Below are positions 11,790-22,862 of a stretch of 64,000 bases of DNA, one piece after another. The DNA lies in contig CM060731.1 of the NCBI GenBank assembly GCA_030704615.1, positions 29,450,001-29,514,000 on the forward strand, read 5' to 3'. Position numbers and translations under genes: made by a program. A model generated the notes under the pieces. The model saw nothing but the letters and a program-made list of their open reading frames with translations, ran no database searches and had not been told where the DNA came from. The DNA comes from Takakia lepidozioides (Eukaryota > Streptophyta > Takakiopsida > Takakiales > Takakiaceae). Each line of letters begins with the position of its first letter. Within the stretch, counting starts at the first letter, position 1.

Positions 11790-12430
11790 TGAGTGGCTTG
11801 TGGGGCTGAGACAGGCTGTGATGGACTGTGACAGGCTGTGGTGGGCTGTGACAGGCTGTGATGGGCTGTGACAAGCTGTGCCCTGTGGCCTGTGGGGCTG
11901 TGACGGGATGTGACAGGCTGTGATGGGCTGTGGCGAGCTGTGACAGGCTGTGATGGGTTGTGATGGGATGTGGCGGGCTGTGACAGGCTGTGCCCGGTGG
12001 CCTGTGGGTCTGTGACGGGCTGTGAGGGGCTGTGACAGGCTGTGCCCCGTGGCCTGTGGGGCTGTGACAGGCTGTGCCTTGTGGCCTGTGGGGCTGTGAT
12101 GGGCTGTGACAGGCTGTGGTGGGCTGTGCCCTGTGGCCTATGGGGCTGTGAGGGGCTATGATAGGCTGTGGCCTTTGGGGCTGTGACCATGTGACCTTTG
12201 TAGGGCTGTGACAGGCTGTGCTTGTGGCCTTTGGGGTTGTGATGAGCTGTGACAGGCTGTGACATGTGGCCTTTGGGGCTGTGATAGGCTGCGGCCTGTG
12301 GGGCTGTGACCCTGTGACCTGTGTAGGGCTGTGACAGGCTGTGGCCTGTGTGGGGCTGTGACGGCTGTGACCAGTGAGCTGTGCTGGCCTGTGGTGGCCC
12401 GTGTTGACCTGTGGACGGCCTGTGCTGACT
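11790..12430. repeat. GGGCTGTGACAGGCTGTG minisatellite in leader
   Basis: About 640 bp of short G-rich repeats (GGGCTGTGA / CAGGCTGTG / CCTGTGGCC variants). It creates long minus-strand frames of repeated Ser-Gln-Pro-His that are artefacts. It lies in the leader, upstream of gag, and is strongly strand-asymmetric in G over C. Confidence 0.9.
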
Positions 12431-13093
12431 CGTGGAGGCACTGGTGGACTGCCTAAGGACTGGCATGTGGTCTTGAAGGCCGAATTTTGAAGCTCGTGGA
12501 GGGCGGTTTGAGGAGTATCTCCATGATATTCCCATGGTCATGCAAGTGAGGGAAGAGAGGAGAGGAAGAGTGTTGGGATGAGGGCATGCTGGGGTTAGGC
12601 ATTGCTTTAGCTTCTCTTCCTCGTAGTTTCCACCCTCTCAATGGCCAAGACCTTTCTGTAGGTGGAGGCAAGAGTTAGTCCGGGTTTGGGCTGGGGTGTC
12701 CTTGCAGGAGCAACACCATGGAGTTGTTTTTGGGGTGGGGGAGTTGTCGTTCCGATTTCTTGTGTTTGGATCCCCTCCATACCTGCATGCTTGTGCGCCA
12801 TGCTAGTTTTGTGTGGGCGTTTGCTTTTATAGGTGATTGGTCCGGATTTGATCGTTGGCCAGTCCTAGAGCATGCTGTCGATGGTGAGGCTGGGGTGATG
12901 ACCAGCCAGACCATCATTGTTTCTCATGTGGTGAGGTTGGAGGTGATGACCAGCCAACCATAGGAGTGCTTGTGGTGGATGCAGGTATAGGTGTAGGCTA
13001 TGTTAGGAACTTAGTATTCCAAACCATAAGCCGCACCCGGTTCTCTACCCGGTTACCTTGTGGAGAGGGGGTTAGGGACATGTTCATGACCGG

Positions 13094-14900
13094 TTGAGTG
13101 TCAACACAGAGGTGCCACTAGTTGCTGGGGACAGTGCCGGTTCGAGCACTAGCGATACTAGTGGGTACACGAGACGAGGTATGCGGTTTAGGCCACCTTC
13201 ACCTCCTGTGTCTTCTACGGAAGGTTCTGATTCAGATTGTGAATCAGGAGGACTCATACCGGCGGTGCAAGTTGTTTCTTTGTCATTGTTGTGGGACACA
13301 ATGGAGGAGATGTATGGAGCTACCAAGGGGCCACGAAGGTACTCTGGGGCGGTGGGCACCATCGAGTTGGATGATTTTATCCAAGAGTTTGATAGTTGGT
13401 GTGATTTGCAGAAAATGCGCAATCCACAACTATTTACGTCTTTCATGGCATGAAAGGGGTTGTTTCAGCACCTTGAGGGGCTGCCTATGGATGATTATCA
13501 TGAGTTCAGGCGGGGGCATGAGGTTGAGATCAAGGAGTGGAGGATGTATTGATCACCCGACTATGTCTCCATCACTAGGGGCACTAGAGCCACGAGGGCA
13601 GTGGCTACACCTGCCGCTGCACCGGCAGCTTCAGCAAGTAGCAGTGGGACTAGTGGGCGGTGGTACAGTAGCTACGACGTCCACCCAAGCCACTACCGCA
13701 CCAGCACTAGTACCTGTGCGTGCCTTCAACCCTGTTGTGGAGTTCTTCAAAGAGTTGAGAGGGAACTACCAAGGGGTGAGGACAGAGAAGTTGCGGAGCT
13801 TGCAAGAGTTCCAACGGAAGCCGACCGAGAGCTTGAGGGAGGCTTTCACTCGCATGAGGCGCTTGATAAATGTAACCCAAGGGGTTACGGAAGCTCAGGC
13901 AGTCCAATTCTGGTATGGGATATTGGACAAGGAGCTGAGGAGAAGGGTGCGGGATGCAACTCTCCTACAAGCGGCCCAACCCACCTTAGCAAATGTGTTT
14001 CTGCTGGCAGAGCGGATAGAGCTCAACATGGTGGAGGAACGAGTAGTCATGGTGGGATTTGCTAAGGAGACACCATGGGGTAGTGGTGCTCCTAGCCAAC
14101 CACTACCTCAACGTGCTCAAGGCAACAAGGGGGCTCAGGTGAAGCTCAGGGAAGGGGAGAGAGGACCTCAGATGCAGGGGTCTCTCCCTTCATTTGCTGG
14201 CCAACAACGGGCGGATGTGGTGTGCTGGACATGTGGAGGACCCCATGTCAAGAAGGATTGCCCAGAGGGAGGCAAAGGGCCGGCACATGCACAGCCTGCA
14301 CAGTTGCAGTGTGGGCATTGTGGCAAGCACGGGCATGGAGAGGCCCAGTGTTATGGTTTGCATCCTGAGTTGCGCCCAGGCCAGTTCCAAGGGAACAATG
14401 GTGGCCGGGGGCGAGGTGGAGCAGCCCAGAGAGGACGAGGTGGCCAGCCACGAGGTGCAGGCCAAGGGCAAGCTCAACATGGCCAAGGACGCGGAGGTCA
14501 GGGTGTTGACCAAGGCATGGCCAACCGGCTTCAGCAGCTAGAGCAGAGGCTCGCTGCCATGGCTACAGCTCAGGTGGTACCGGCTCTAAGGCCGGATGGT
14601 CCACCTCCTGTTCCTGGGGGAGGAGATATGGTAGGCATGGGATTCATGTGTGGAGCAGCACTACCACTAGTGCAGGTGGAGTCTGCTGCAGCCGTGACTC
14701 GAGGAGCAGCACGATTTCCTGAGCCACGAGGTGCAGAGGTGGAGTTGGATCCACAGCGTGGGGAGGCAAGCCGTCAGGCTAGGCTTCCTCAGTTATTTAC
14801 ATTGGCGGAGACAGTGTCGACGCCATCCATGGCACCTAGTTCTCGCCCGACTGTTACCGAGGCGGAGGTTACTATGCCATTGGGGAGAGCTACACGGTAG
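13094..14900 (+). pseudogene. gag of the methyltransferase-bearing element
   Basis: Capsid/nucleocapsid protein that would package element RNA. The N-terminal part (13094-13453) includes YSGAVGTIELDDFIQEF and ends at a stop; the capsid-like region (FFKELRGNYQGVR..., LREAFTRMRRLIN) and nucleocapsid continue in another frame to 14900. Two zinc knuckles are visible: CWTCGGPHVKKDC near 14222-14260 and CGHCGKHGHGEAQC near 14310-14352, followed by a Gly/Arg/Gln-rich RNA-binding-like stretch. The internal stops and frame change show that it is inactive. A frame shift to protease follows. Confidence 0.8.
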
Positions 14901-14938
14901 TACCACTACCTAGTGTTGCCAATGCTACGGCAGCTAGT

Positions 14939-15830
14939 ATGCAGCTAGGAGCGGCCACATCTGTGTGTCAGGCTCCATTGTTCTCGGCTACCATGATTGC
15001 GACGCCGGGGGTAAGACCAGCTGAGGTGTTCAGGCTGGCAGCTACACTCTGTGAGAGTGGGGAGGTTATTTTATCTTCTGCGGAGATAGTGGGAGGTGTA
15101 GTGCCGGAAGGATCCTCGGATTTGAGGGTCAAGACTGCCACGGCGGCGCCATGGCAAGCTGCAGCTGCCAGGTTGATGGAGCTGCCAGCTAGGCCAGCCA
15201 TTGAGCGCGCCATGGTGACACCTGGAGTTGTCATGTTAGACAACCAGGATGGCATTTTCTGTTTGAGTGGACCGGCAGGCAAGAGGTACCGGCCACTGCG
15301 GGTTTTGTTGGACTCGGGAGCTCAGCCATTAATGCTGGGCAGAGCTGCTATTGTAGGCTTGGGCCTCACGGAGGTGGATATGGAGCCTTGTCCTTTCCAG
15401 ATACAGACGTCTCTGGGAGGATCGGAGCAGGCTCGGGGCATGACACGGCGTGAGTAGGCTATCATACTATAGCCGGATCACCCTCAGATGCCTCAGTGAT
15501 GCGAGCCAAGGCCATTGTGACAGACGCAGTCTCATACGATGTCCTGGTTGGTGGGGCAGTGTTGTACCCCATGGGCTTCACCCTGGATTTTTGGGAGGAG
15601 TCAGCTTCCTATAGGCCTGCATGGCAGTCAGGGGAGGGCCGGCGTGTGTAGCTCCCTGTGACGTTCATAGGAGGAGTTACGGTTGCCCAGCGAGGCAAGA
15701 TGCCGACACTAGCAGCATTCACAGCGGCAGTGAGTTGGCCTAGAGAGTTGCTTGAGGGCAATGCTCATTCAGAGGATGTGCCACCTCCGGGTAGCAGGAT
15801 GACATGTATGGTATAGCGGAGTTGCCTACC
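14939..15830 (+). pseudogene. retroelement aspartic protease region
   Basis: The frame 14939-15457 carries LLDSGAQPLMLG near 15305-15340, the D-S/T-G active site of a retropepsin, after a low-complexity linker. The downstream half (ATIL-type flap and DVLVGGAVLYPMGFTLDF near 15535-15590) continues in another frame, so an indel separates them near 15455. Stops at 15455, 15648 and 15813 interrupt it. Confidence 0.7.
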
Positions 15831-15893
15831 ATGGTTGCTCAGACTCCATTGTGGGGCACGAGCAAAGATTTGCAGCGGGATGCTGATTGACGG

Positions 15894-16970
15894 GTGCAAC
15901 AAGCCTGGGTGGAGGCTTTTGTACCGTCAGGAGAGGAGGAGAATGCGGGGATTGCACCAAGACCACCTCAGTTGTCTCCATTGGACACCACACCTATTGT
16001 GTGGCAGTATCCGGATGAAGGCATTTGTCTTCTGGACTTGTTTGGCGGGATCAGCACCGGATTGGCTGCTGTGTTACAGGCAGGTGTACGAGTTTGGCGT
16101 TACGTGTATGTGGAGAGGGATGAGACTACACGACGCGTTTCACTTCGCCATGTTGCTCAGTTGGTGCAGCGGTATCCTGAGTTGTTGTCGGTGTCTGCAA
16201 TTCGTGGATATCAGTAGGTCTTGCCAGCAGACATTTTGTTGGTGGGGGCGCAGGATTTAGAGCGGGTTGGCTCCATTGATCTGGTAGTGGCAGGTTGGCC
16301 CTGCCAAGGGCATTCATCAGCCGGGCATGACAATGGATTGCGAGACTCGAGGTCGGGTCTGTTTTGGGAGATGGTGCGGGTTTTGCGCCACTTGCAGCTT
16401 CATCAAGCTGTATCTCCAGCATACATCTTGGAGAATGTGCCACTGATGGGCGATTCTCGGGCCAGGGAGATGGCCAGTGTGCATCAAGTCCGGTCGTGGC
16501 TTGGGTCAGCAGTGTTACTAGATGCAGCTACAGTGGGGTCACGGGCTCATCGTCCACGGCTATGGTGGACTAACTTGATGTCACCCGCACTGCTCAAGCG
16601 TGCATTTGATGGGGTGCAGCGGCTAGCACATCTCACAGTGAATAGCATTCTGGACATAGGGAGGCAGTCTCAGCGTGTGAGACACGATGACCGTTCGCCT
16701 TTGGCAGTGGTCAACAAGGTGGGTCAACCACGAGCAACATTACCTACACTGCTCAGCTTCCCAGGATCGCATGCTTTCCGGGATAGTGGACCTGGCCTCC
16801 TGTGGGATGCTCAGTTGCAGCAGTTAGTGGAGCCTAATGCTGATGAGCGTGAGCGGGCAATGGGTTTTACCACTGGTACCACGGCAGTGTCGTCTCTTTC
16901 TGAGGCATCACGTCGTCAAGTGCTGGGGTAAGCAATGGATCTCAATTGCTTGACCTGGATTATCAGCTTG
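15894..16970 (+). pseudogene. C5 cytosine DNA methyltransferase domain within pol
   Basis: Would transfer a methyl group from S-adenosylmethionine to C5 of cytosine in DNA. Motifs appear in canonical order: I, LLDLFGGISTGLAAVLQAG (about 16028-16085); II, YVERDE; IV with catalytic Cys, AGWPCQGHSSAG (about 16290-16325); VI, ILENVP (about 16425); VIII, SRAHRPRLWW (about 16538); IX-like PRATLPTLLSFPGSHAF; X, ERERAMGFTTGTT to SEASRRQVLG. Because motifs I-X are collinear it is not the circularly permuted DRM type; motifs I and VIII resemble DNMT3, while PCQ resembles DNMT1/bacterial enzymes. A TAG (16215) and a TAA (16929) interrupt an otherwise open frame that continues into RT, so the domain was part of the polyprotein between protease and RT. 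Confidence 0.88.
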
Positions 16971-17270
16971 GCTATGGCTAAGCAACGCAGAGTGCGGAGT
17001 ACACTTCCTTCGATGGTCTCTCTGCCTACCGAGACGGTACAGGCAGTGAGTGGGGGCGAGCATGTGAGGACCACGGGGTGTAGGCATCCATGGCACACGT
17101 GGGAGGTGCTCGAGGTTCAGAGGGAGTTGGCAGCCAAGGTGGTGATGAAAGATGAGGTTGGGGATTTTTCTCGGGTGGAGGAAGTCCTTGAGGATGAGAT
17201 GATAGGGCAGGATGAGGCCTTGTCACTGACTGAGCAGGTATGGAGTACTGCTCAAGAGGTTGTAACATAG

Positions 17271-20200
17271 CAACCACTGGACGCGTCCTCTACCTCTAAG
17301 CCCACTGGACTTAAGGTTGCAGTTACGGAGGACAATTGGGAGCCTGACATTGGACCCATTGTTACCGGAGGAGACAGACGACGTATACGGCGGTTCCTGA
17401 GGGCTTACAGGAATTGCTTTGCCTTCAGTTTGAAATACTTGGGAGCACTGAAGGGTCAAGAGATCCGTATTGAGTTGGCCACTGACACGCCAATCTTTCG
17501 GAGACCCTATAGATACAGTGACATGGAGAGGTCTTTGATTCAGATGAGGACTCAAGATCTCTGGGAGGCAGGTTTGGTGGAGCTCTCTGGTGGAGAGTAT
17601 GCTTCAGCCACAGTGATGCCAGCCAAGAAGGATGTTTATGGCAATTGGACGGAGAGACGTATGTGCGGTGATTACCGGCCTGTAAATCGTCAGACCAAGT
17701 CCGATAAGTATGCCATGCCAACACCAGAGGAGATCTTTGATGCCATCGGGCATGCTAAGATCTTTAGCACTTTGGATTTACGATCTGGATATCATCAGTT
17801 GTCAATCAAGGAGGCGGACAAGCAGAAGACGACATTCTGGGGGATCAATGAGCACAGCAAGGATTGCCTATATCAGTGGCGGTTCTTACCATTTGGGCTT
17901 AAGAATGCTCCTGCAGAGTTTCAGAGAGTCATGGATAGGATTCTAGCAGGGTGGACTTTGCTCGGTGCTATATAGATGACATCATCATCTTTAGTGTTAC
18001 AATGGAGGAGCATGAGAGACACCTTTAGGTGGTATTGGAGCGCTTGAGAGCGCACGGATTGAAGTTGCATCCGGGGAAGTGCAAGTTTTTCGACAACCAG
18101 ATTGAGTATCTGGGTCACACGATATATCCTGGAGGATTGGGGGTACAGCAGACTAAGGTAGAGGCCATTGCACAAATTCCACGCCCCACGGATGTGAGCC
18201 GAGTTTGAGCTTTCATGGGGTTGGCAAACTATTATAGACGGTTTGTCAAGGGATTTAGTACCATTGCAAAGGCTCTAACCAAGCTGACCAAGGTGGACCA
18301 GGAGTGGCAGTGGGAAGATGAGCAGGAACGAGCTTTTCAAGAGCTTAAGGCGAGGTTGACCTCGGCGCCTATCCTGAGACGACCTATCAGGGGGCGTCCC
18401 TTTCAGCTGCATACGGATTGGAGCATGCTGGGGCTTGGAGCGGTGCTCACACAGGTGGATGATGAGGGAAGAGAGTTTGTAGTGGCTTATGCTAGCCGCT
18501 CGAACAACCCTGCAGAGGCTAAGTACAGCTCATATGAGGGAGAGTGCCTAGCTGCAGTGTGGGCCGTGGCACACTTCAGGTGCTATCTATACGGCAATCT
18601 TTTCACCCTTGTCACGGATCACCAGCCACTCAAGTGGTTGATGGAGTCAGACAAGCTTACGGGGAAGCTTGCACGGTGGGCACTCATACTCCAGGAGTAT
18701 GACTTTCAGGTTGTGCATCGACCGGGTTTGGTCAATCGGGATGCAGATGGATTGAGTCGCAATCCATGCATGAGCCAGCAGGATGACACTAGAGCTCGGT
18801 GGCATGGTGAGACGGACGAGGAGATAGTGTCGGGATGGCACGCATCTGCATTTTTGTGTATCTTGGCATCGGGAGGTCAGGTTGGACCTACAACATGGAT
18901 GACTGTAGACGGAGTGTCTGAGGACCCTGAGGCTAGTGATGAGCCAGGTGGTGCCAGAGATATACATGAGGATTTGGCTGTGTTGGACTACCTCCGCACA
19001 GGAGACACGGCAGCCACTATGACTGCCAGGGAGAGGGATCGGATCCTGCAACAAGCCAAGAGGTTCAAGTGGGAGAGGATACACCTACTTCGAGTGTGGA
19101 AGGATGGTCGGGTGAGGATTGTGCCTCACCCCACACAGCGTGCACGGTTAGTGCGGCATGCCTATGAGGAGTTGGGGCATTTTGAAGTGCGACGCACTCA
19201 CAGTTTACTTCAAGGGCAGTATTGGTGGCGTGGTATGCATACAGAGGTGCAACAGTTTGTGGCTAGGTGCATGGTGTGTGACAGGGTGTGTGACAGGGTG
19301 TGTGCTTCATTCAACACCCCTACATCACAGTTGTATCATTTACCAATCATGGGATTGGGCAACAGGTGGAGTTTTGACTTCGCAGGACCGTTGCCACTGA
19401 CTATGCGCCACCACAGATATGTGTTGGTGATGGTGGAGCACTTCTCCAAGTGGATTGTGTTGGTTCCATTGCCTGACAAGGCTAGTGAGGGGGCTGCGTA
19501 TGCATTCTTGGATCGTGTGCTTAGCCGATTTGGTGCTCCAGCTGAGGTACTCATGGACCAAGGGAAAGAGTTCTTGGGGGAGTTTCAGGCTTTGTGTGAT
19601 AAAGCCTTGATAAACCACCGCACCACTTCTCGGGATCATCCTGAGGCCGATGGCTTAGCAGAGAGAGTTGTTCAGACGGTGAAGAGGGGTTTGCGTAAGT
19701 ATGGCATGCAGAAGGGACACCTAGGAGATTGGGATCTTCAGGTTCCTTGGTTAGTCATGGGCTACAGGTTCAGCAAACAAGCATCACTTGCCTCCTTCTC
19801 ACCATATTTCCTTCTCTTTGGCTGAGAGCCGGATTTGCCTGCAGCCATTCGTAGGGACACTGCTCAAGTCCTTAACCTTGACGATCCGGACGTGTGGGTA
19901 CGTGCATGTGATCAACGTGCAGAGTTGTTCAAGAAATTCATGCCCATGGCTTTTGAGAACCTTGCCATTGCACAGCATCATGATACGTTGAGGTATGCCA
20001 CTATACGTGGTGGAGGATATCGTCATGGGGTTCGGAGGTTTAGCCCTGGTGACTATGTTTATTTGCAGCAGACTGCTCCTACGACTCTGGATGTTACTGC
20101 AGGGCGTGTTATTCTGAGGGTTCGAGAGGTGTTGCCCTCAGGGGTCCTGATCTTGGAGGGTTGAGATGGCATGACTTGGAAGGACCATGTGCGTAATTAT

Positions 20201-20416
20201 GCGTCATGTCACCTTCCCAATGTCGATGGCAGAGTTGACCCAAACTTGGCAGTGGTACCTGCAGGTTTGAGGTGCATGCTCTGTGGGTCTGCCAAAGGAG
20301 CAACCGCCACGCTGGTGTGTGATCGATGCTCAAGGGGGTGGCATATGGGATGCTTGACACCACCTCTTGAGAAGGTTCCTGATGGAGATTGGTTGTGTCC
20401 ACACTGTTTGGGATAG
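17271..20416 (+). pseudogene. RT - RNase H - integrase - PHD finger polyprotein
   Basis: RT starts in one frame ([40 protein letters not shown]) and shifts near 17950 into a second frame that has the catalytic YIDD (17969), then RNase H (FQLHTDWSMLGLGAVL, SYEGECLAAVWAV, VTDHQPLKWL) and integrase: an H2C2-type finger (HAYEELGHFE... CMVCDRV), the core WSFDFAGPLP, DQGKEFLGEFQ and HPEADGLAERVVQ. Stops TAG 18026, TGA 18206, TGA 19823 and TGA 20162 break the frame. A linker with REVLPSGVLILEG precedes a C4HC3 PHD finger at about 20269-20411 with all eight ligands (C-x2-C, C-x2-C, H-x2-C, C-x2-C). PHD fingers read histone tails and may target integration; that role is inference. Confidence 0.9.
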
Positions 20417-20664
20417 TGGCAGTGGACATGACTGGAGGCAGCTAACAAGACATGGGAGGCCAAGCTCATAGGAATCAATACATGAGATCCCAAGCTCAAG
20501 TTCACAGGTTGTAAGACGACGACTAACGATGGGGCAACTCTTGCACCCGGCCTCTTGATCTATCGAGTCTGAGTGTAGTAGGGATAGTGGTGGAGGACTT
20601 AGTGAGGCTATGGTCATTATCACATCTTGTGGCTACCTGGACTTAGAGGGACCTAAGCACCAGC

Positions 20665-20675
20665 TAGGGGGACGA
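20665..20675 (+). promoter_or_regulatory. candidate polypurine tract
   Basis: AGGGGGACGA immediately precedes TTGTGTGGACTAG, where block A starts. The position and composition match plus-strand primers of plant LTR elements. Confidence 0.45.
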
Positions 20676-21369
20676 TTGTGTGGACTAGTGACTGCCGTAG
20701 TGGGCAGCATAGCGGCAGCCTAGTGACTGACTAGTTGTAGCCTAGTGGTTGGACTAGTGGCTGGACTAGTGGTGGACTAGTGGTATACTAGTGTGTGGTG
20801 TGCACATGTGTTGTGTGGTTTTGGACAGCGATGTAGTTGTGTAGCGATATGTATGCGCACGACAACTGTCAAGTTATTTTACCACTAGTGTGAAACTAGC
20901 TAGGAAATAACTAGCTTTTACATATTGACATTTGGGATTGGCCCAAATGTCAATCCAGGGGTCAAGGCATATTTAGGCCCTAGAGTGGTTATCTTCACGG
21001 CAAGCGCGGGAGGCTCATCTTTCTCGAGTTAAGCCTCACCGCGCCTAGCTATGGCGCCGTAGTGTGGATTCCTCATGGCGTGGGGTGCACTTAGCTTGAC
21101 TTGTATTTGAGTGATGAGGTTATATATGCATGAGTTTATGCTTCAGCTTTGTGAGCTCGCATGAGCTTGTGCTTGTATTCTTCTTCTTTATCATTGTGTG
21201 GACTAGTGACTGCCATAGTGGGCAGCATAGTGACAGCCTAGTGACTGACTAGTTGTAGCCTAGTGGTTGGACTAGTGGTGGATAGTGGTATACTAATGTG
21301 TGGTGTGCACATGTGTTGTGTGGTTTTGGACAGCGATGTAGTTGTGTAGCGATATGTATGCACACGACA
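20676..21369 (+). repeat. 3' terminal A-B-A block structure
   Basis: Block A (20676-20866, starts TTGTGTGGACTAG, ends CACGACAAC), block B (20867-21193, the shared LTR block), then block A again (21194-21369, ends CACGACA). At the 5' end only B is present. The order B-internal-A-B-A equals a two-LTR circular form (LTR = A+B) opened inside one LTR, or an LTR of form B+A with rearranged neighbours. Confidence 0.75.
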
Positions 21370-21674
21370 GGGTTCTCCTGGCCATTTCAATATTGAAATG
21401 ACAATTTCAATAGTTCAAATGCCCATCTCAATATTGAAATGACCATTTCAATATTGAATTTGAATTTGAATACTAGTACCATTATTATTTTATTGAATGT
21501 ACCAATTACAGAGGTGTTTTAACAAAGAGGAGAGTACCTAGGAATTCGATAATAAATAACAAATAACACTTTTTTTGTCATTCTTAGTGTATATTTTTAC
21601 AAAGTAAGAAAACCATAACATTTAGGATGATATAACAAAAAAAAAGATAACATTTATCCAGGTTTGACTATACA

Positions 21675-21710
21675 AGCGATTGTTAATATTGGCGGTCACT
21701 CCGGATTGAA
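21675..21710. repeat. palindrome array 1, unit beyond the pogo-like element
   Basis: AAGCGATTGTTAATATTGG followed by CGGTCACTTC-like sequence is a decayed unit of the 8.7-9.6 kb array, re-found right after the TA at 21671. Confidence 0.75.
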
Positions 21711-21729
21711 ATAAGAAAAAAATTTAAAC

Positions 21730-21730
<1 letters not shown>

Positions 21731-21761
<31 letters not shown>
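21731..21761. repeat. poly(T) tract
   Basis: Uninterrupted run of about 31 T. Confidence 0.95.
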
Positions 21762-22862
21762 CCATTAGTTATCTGCCACCGCCACCGCCACCGTGTCTGT
21801 TGCCTTAGTGACATTTTTTCCCTTCAATTTTTTTACTAGCGTCAGGCCTAAACCTAACGTAGATTGCGTCCCGTCGGACCTGACACTGACAACCGGGGAT
21901 ACAAATCAAAAATTCTGACATACCAAAGACTGGATTTCGGTCTTGCTTTGGGCATTACGAATTCTTGGTCATGTTATTTGGGCTCACAAATGCTCCAGCA
22001 AAGTTCACACATCTGATGAATTCACTGTTTTAAAAATATTTGGGAAAAATGGTCCTGGTCTATAGTCTAAATGGATTGAGCTATGTTGATGCAAGATGGG
22101 CAAGTAATTGTCTATGAATCTCGGAAGATCAGTCCAGTGGAGAAAAACTACCCGATTCATGAAAAATGAATTGTTGGCGATAGTTCATGCTTTGAAGATA
22201 TGGAGGCATTATCTTCTTTCTGTTCATTTTATAATAGAAACTGACCATCAAAGTTTGAAGTACTTGACCACGCAACCCCATTTGAGTCAGTGCTTCAACA
22301 GTTCCATTATGACCTGAAGTATGTCAAAGGAAGAGAAAACGTGATTGTTGATGCACTTTCTAGGAGACTGTTACAAGTTAATGCTGTCTCATGTATCAGT
22401 AGCACTATATTTCAGGACGTTAAAGTTCAGTATGAGATTGATAGATTTTTCAAAGAACTATTTGAGAGTTTGTCTCATGACCAGCTCGGACTTCTAATGA
22501 GAAAGAGAAACATCGGCCATACCTCTTGAGAGCCTATGAGGCGTTGTTTTATAATGGTCGGTTGTGTGTTCCCATGATCCCAGACCTAAGATTGCGAATT
22601 ATTCATGGTAGTCATAATGTTCCAATCTCAGGACACCCGGGCATTCAGATGACCTACTGGTCAATACGACAGCACTACTTTTGGCCAAGTATGAAAAGAG
22701 AAATCAAAGATTATGTGCAGAGATGTTTCCTTTGTCAGGTTTCGAAGTCGGAAATAGTCAGACCTCCCCCACCAAATACAGACAATGTTCCCACGAGGAC
22801 TGTCTCTCACCAACGTACATGATCCTTAATATCTCTTCAATTGTACGATTGGTTCGTTCTGG

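Larger units (their letters stand above)
10226..21369 (+). mobile_element. Ty3/gypsy-type LTR retrotransposon encoding a DNA methyltransferase and PHD finger
   Basis: Order of coding parts: gag with two CCHC knuckles, aspartic protease, C5 cytosine methyltransferase, RT, RNase H, integrase, PHD finger. RT before integrase gives the Ty3/gypsy order. The ends are TGTC (10226) and GACA (21369), flanked by GGGT on both sides (10222-10225 and 21370-21373), a plausible short target duplication. A related block of about 327 bp occurs at both ends. The coding region carries at least seven in-frame stops and at least three frameshifts, so this copy is dead. It inserted into the pogo-like element around it. 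Confidence 0.9.
9646..21670. mobile_element. pogo/Tigger-like DNA transposon, split by an LTR element
   Basis: Left end CAGTAAAACCTG (9646) and right end, read inverted, TAGTCAAACCTGG (ending 21670) form terminal inverted repeats of pogo/Tigger type, each followed by a matching internal stretch containing GTTAT. Both ends are bordered by TA (9644-9645, 21671-21672), the target duplication of this superfamily. Outside both ends lies palindrome array 1. Without the LTR element the transposon is only about 0.9 kb, so it was a truncated or internally deleted copy. Confidence 0.65.

Noticed and set aside
11744-12541. Long minus-strand reading frames (up to 265 codons) rich in His, Ser, Gln, Pro
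   Set aside because: They are the reverse translation of the GGGCTGTG minisatellite; open in two frames only because the repeat lacks stops.
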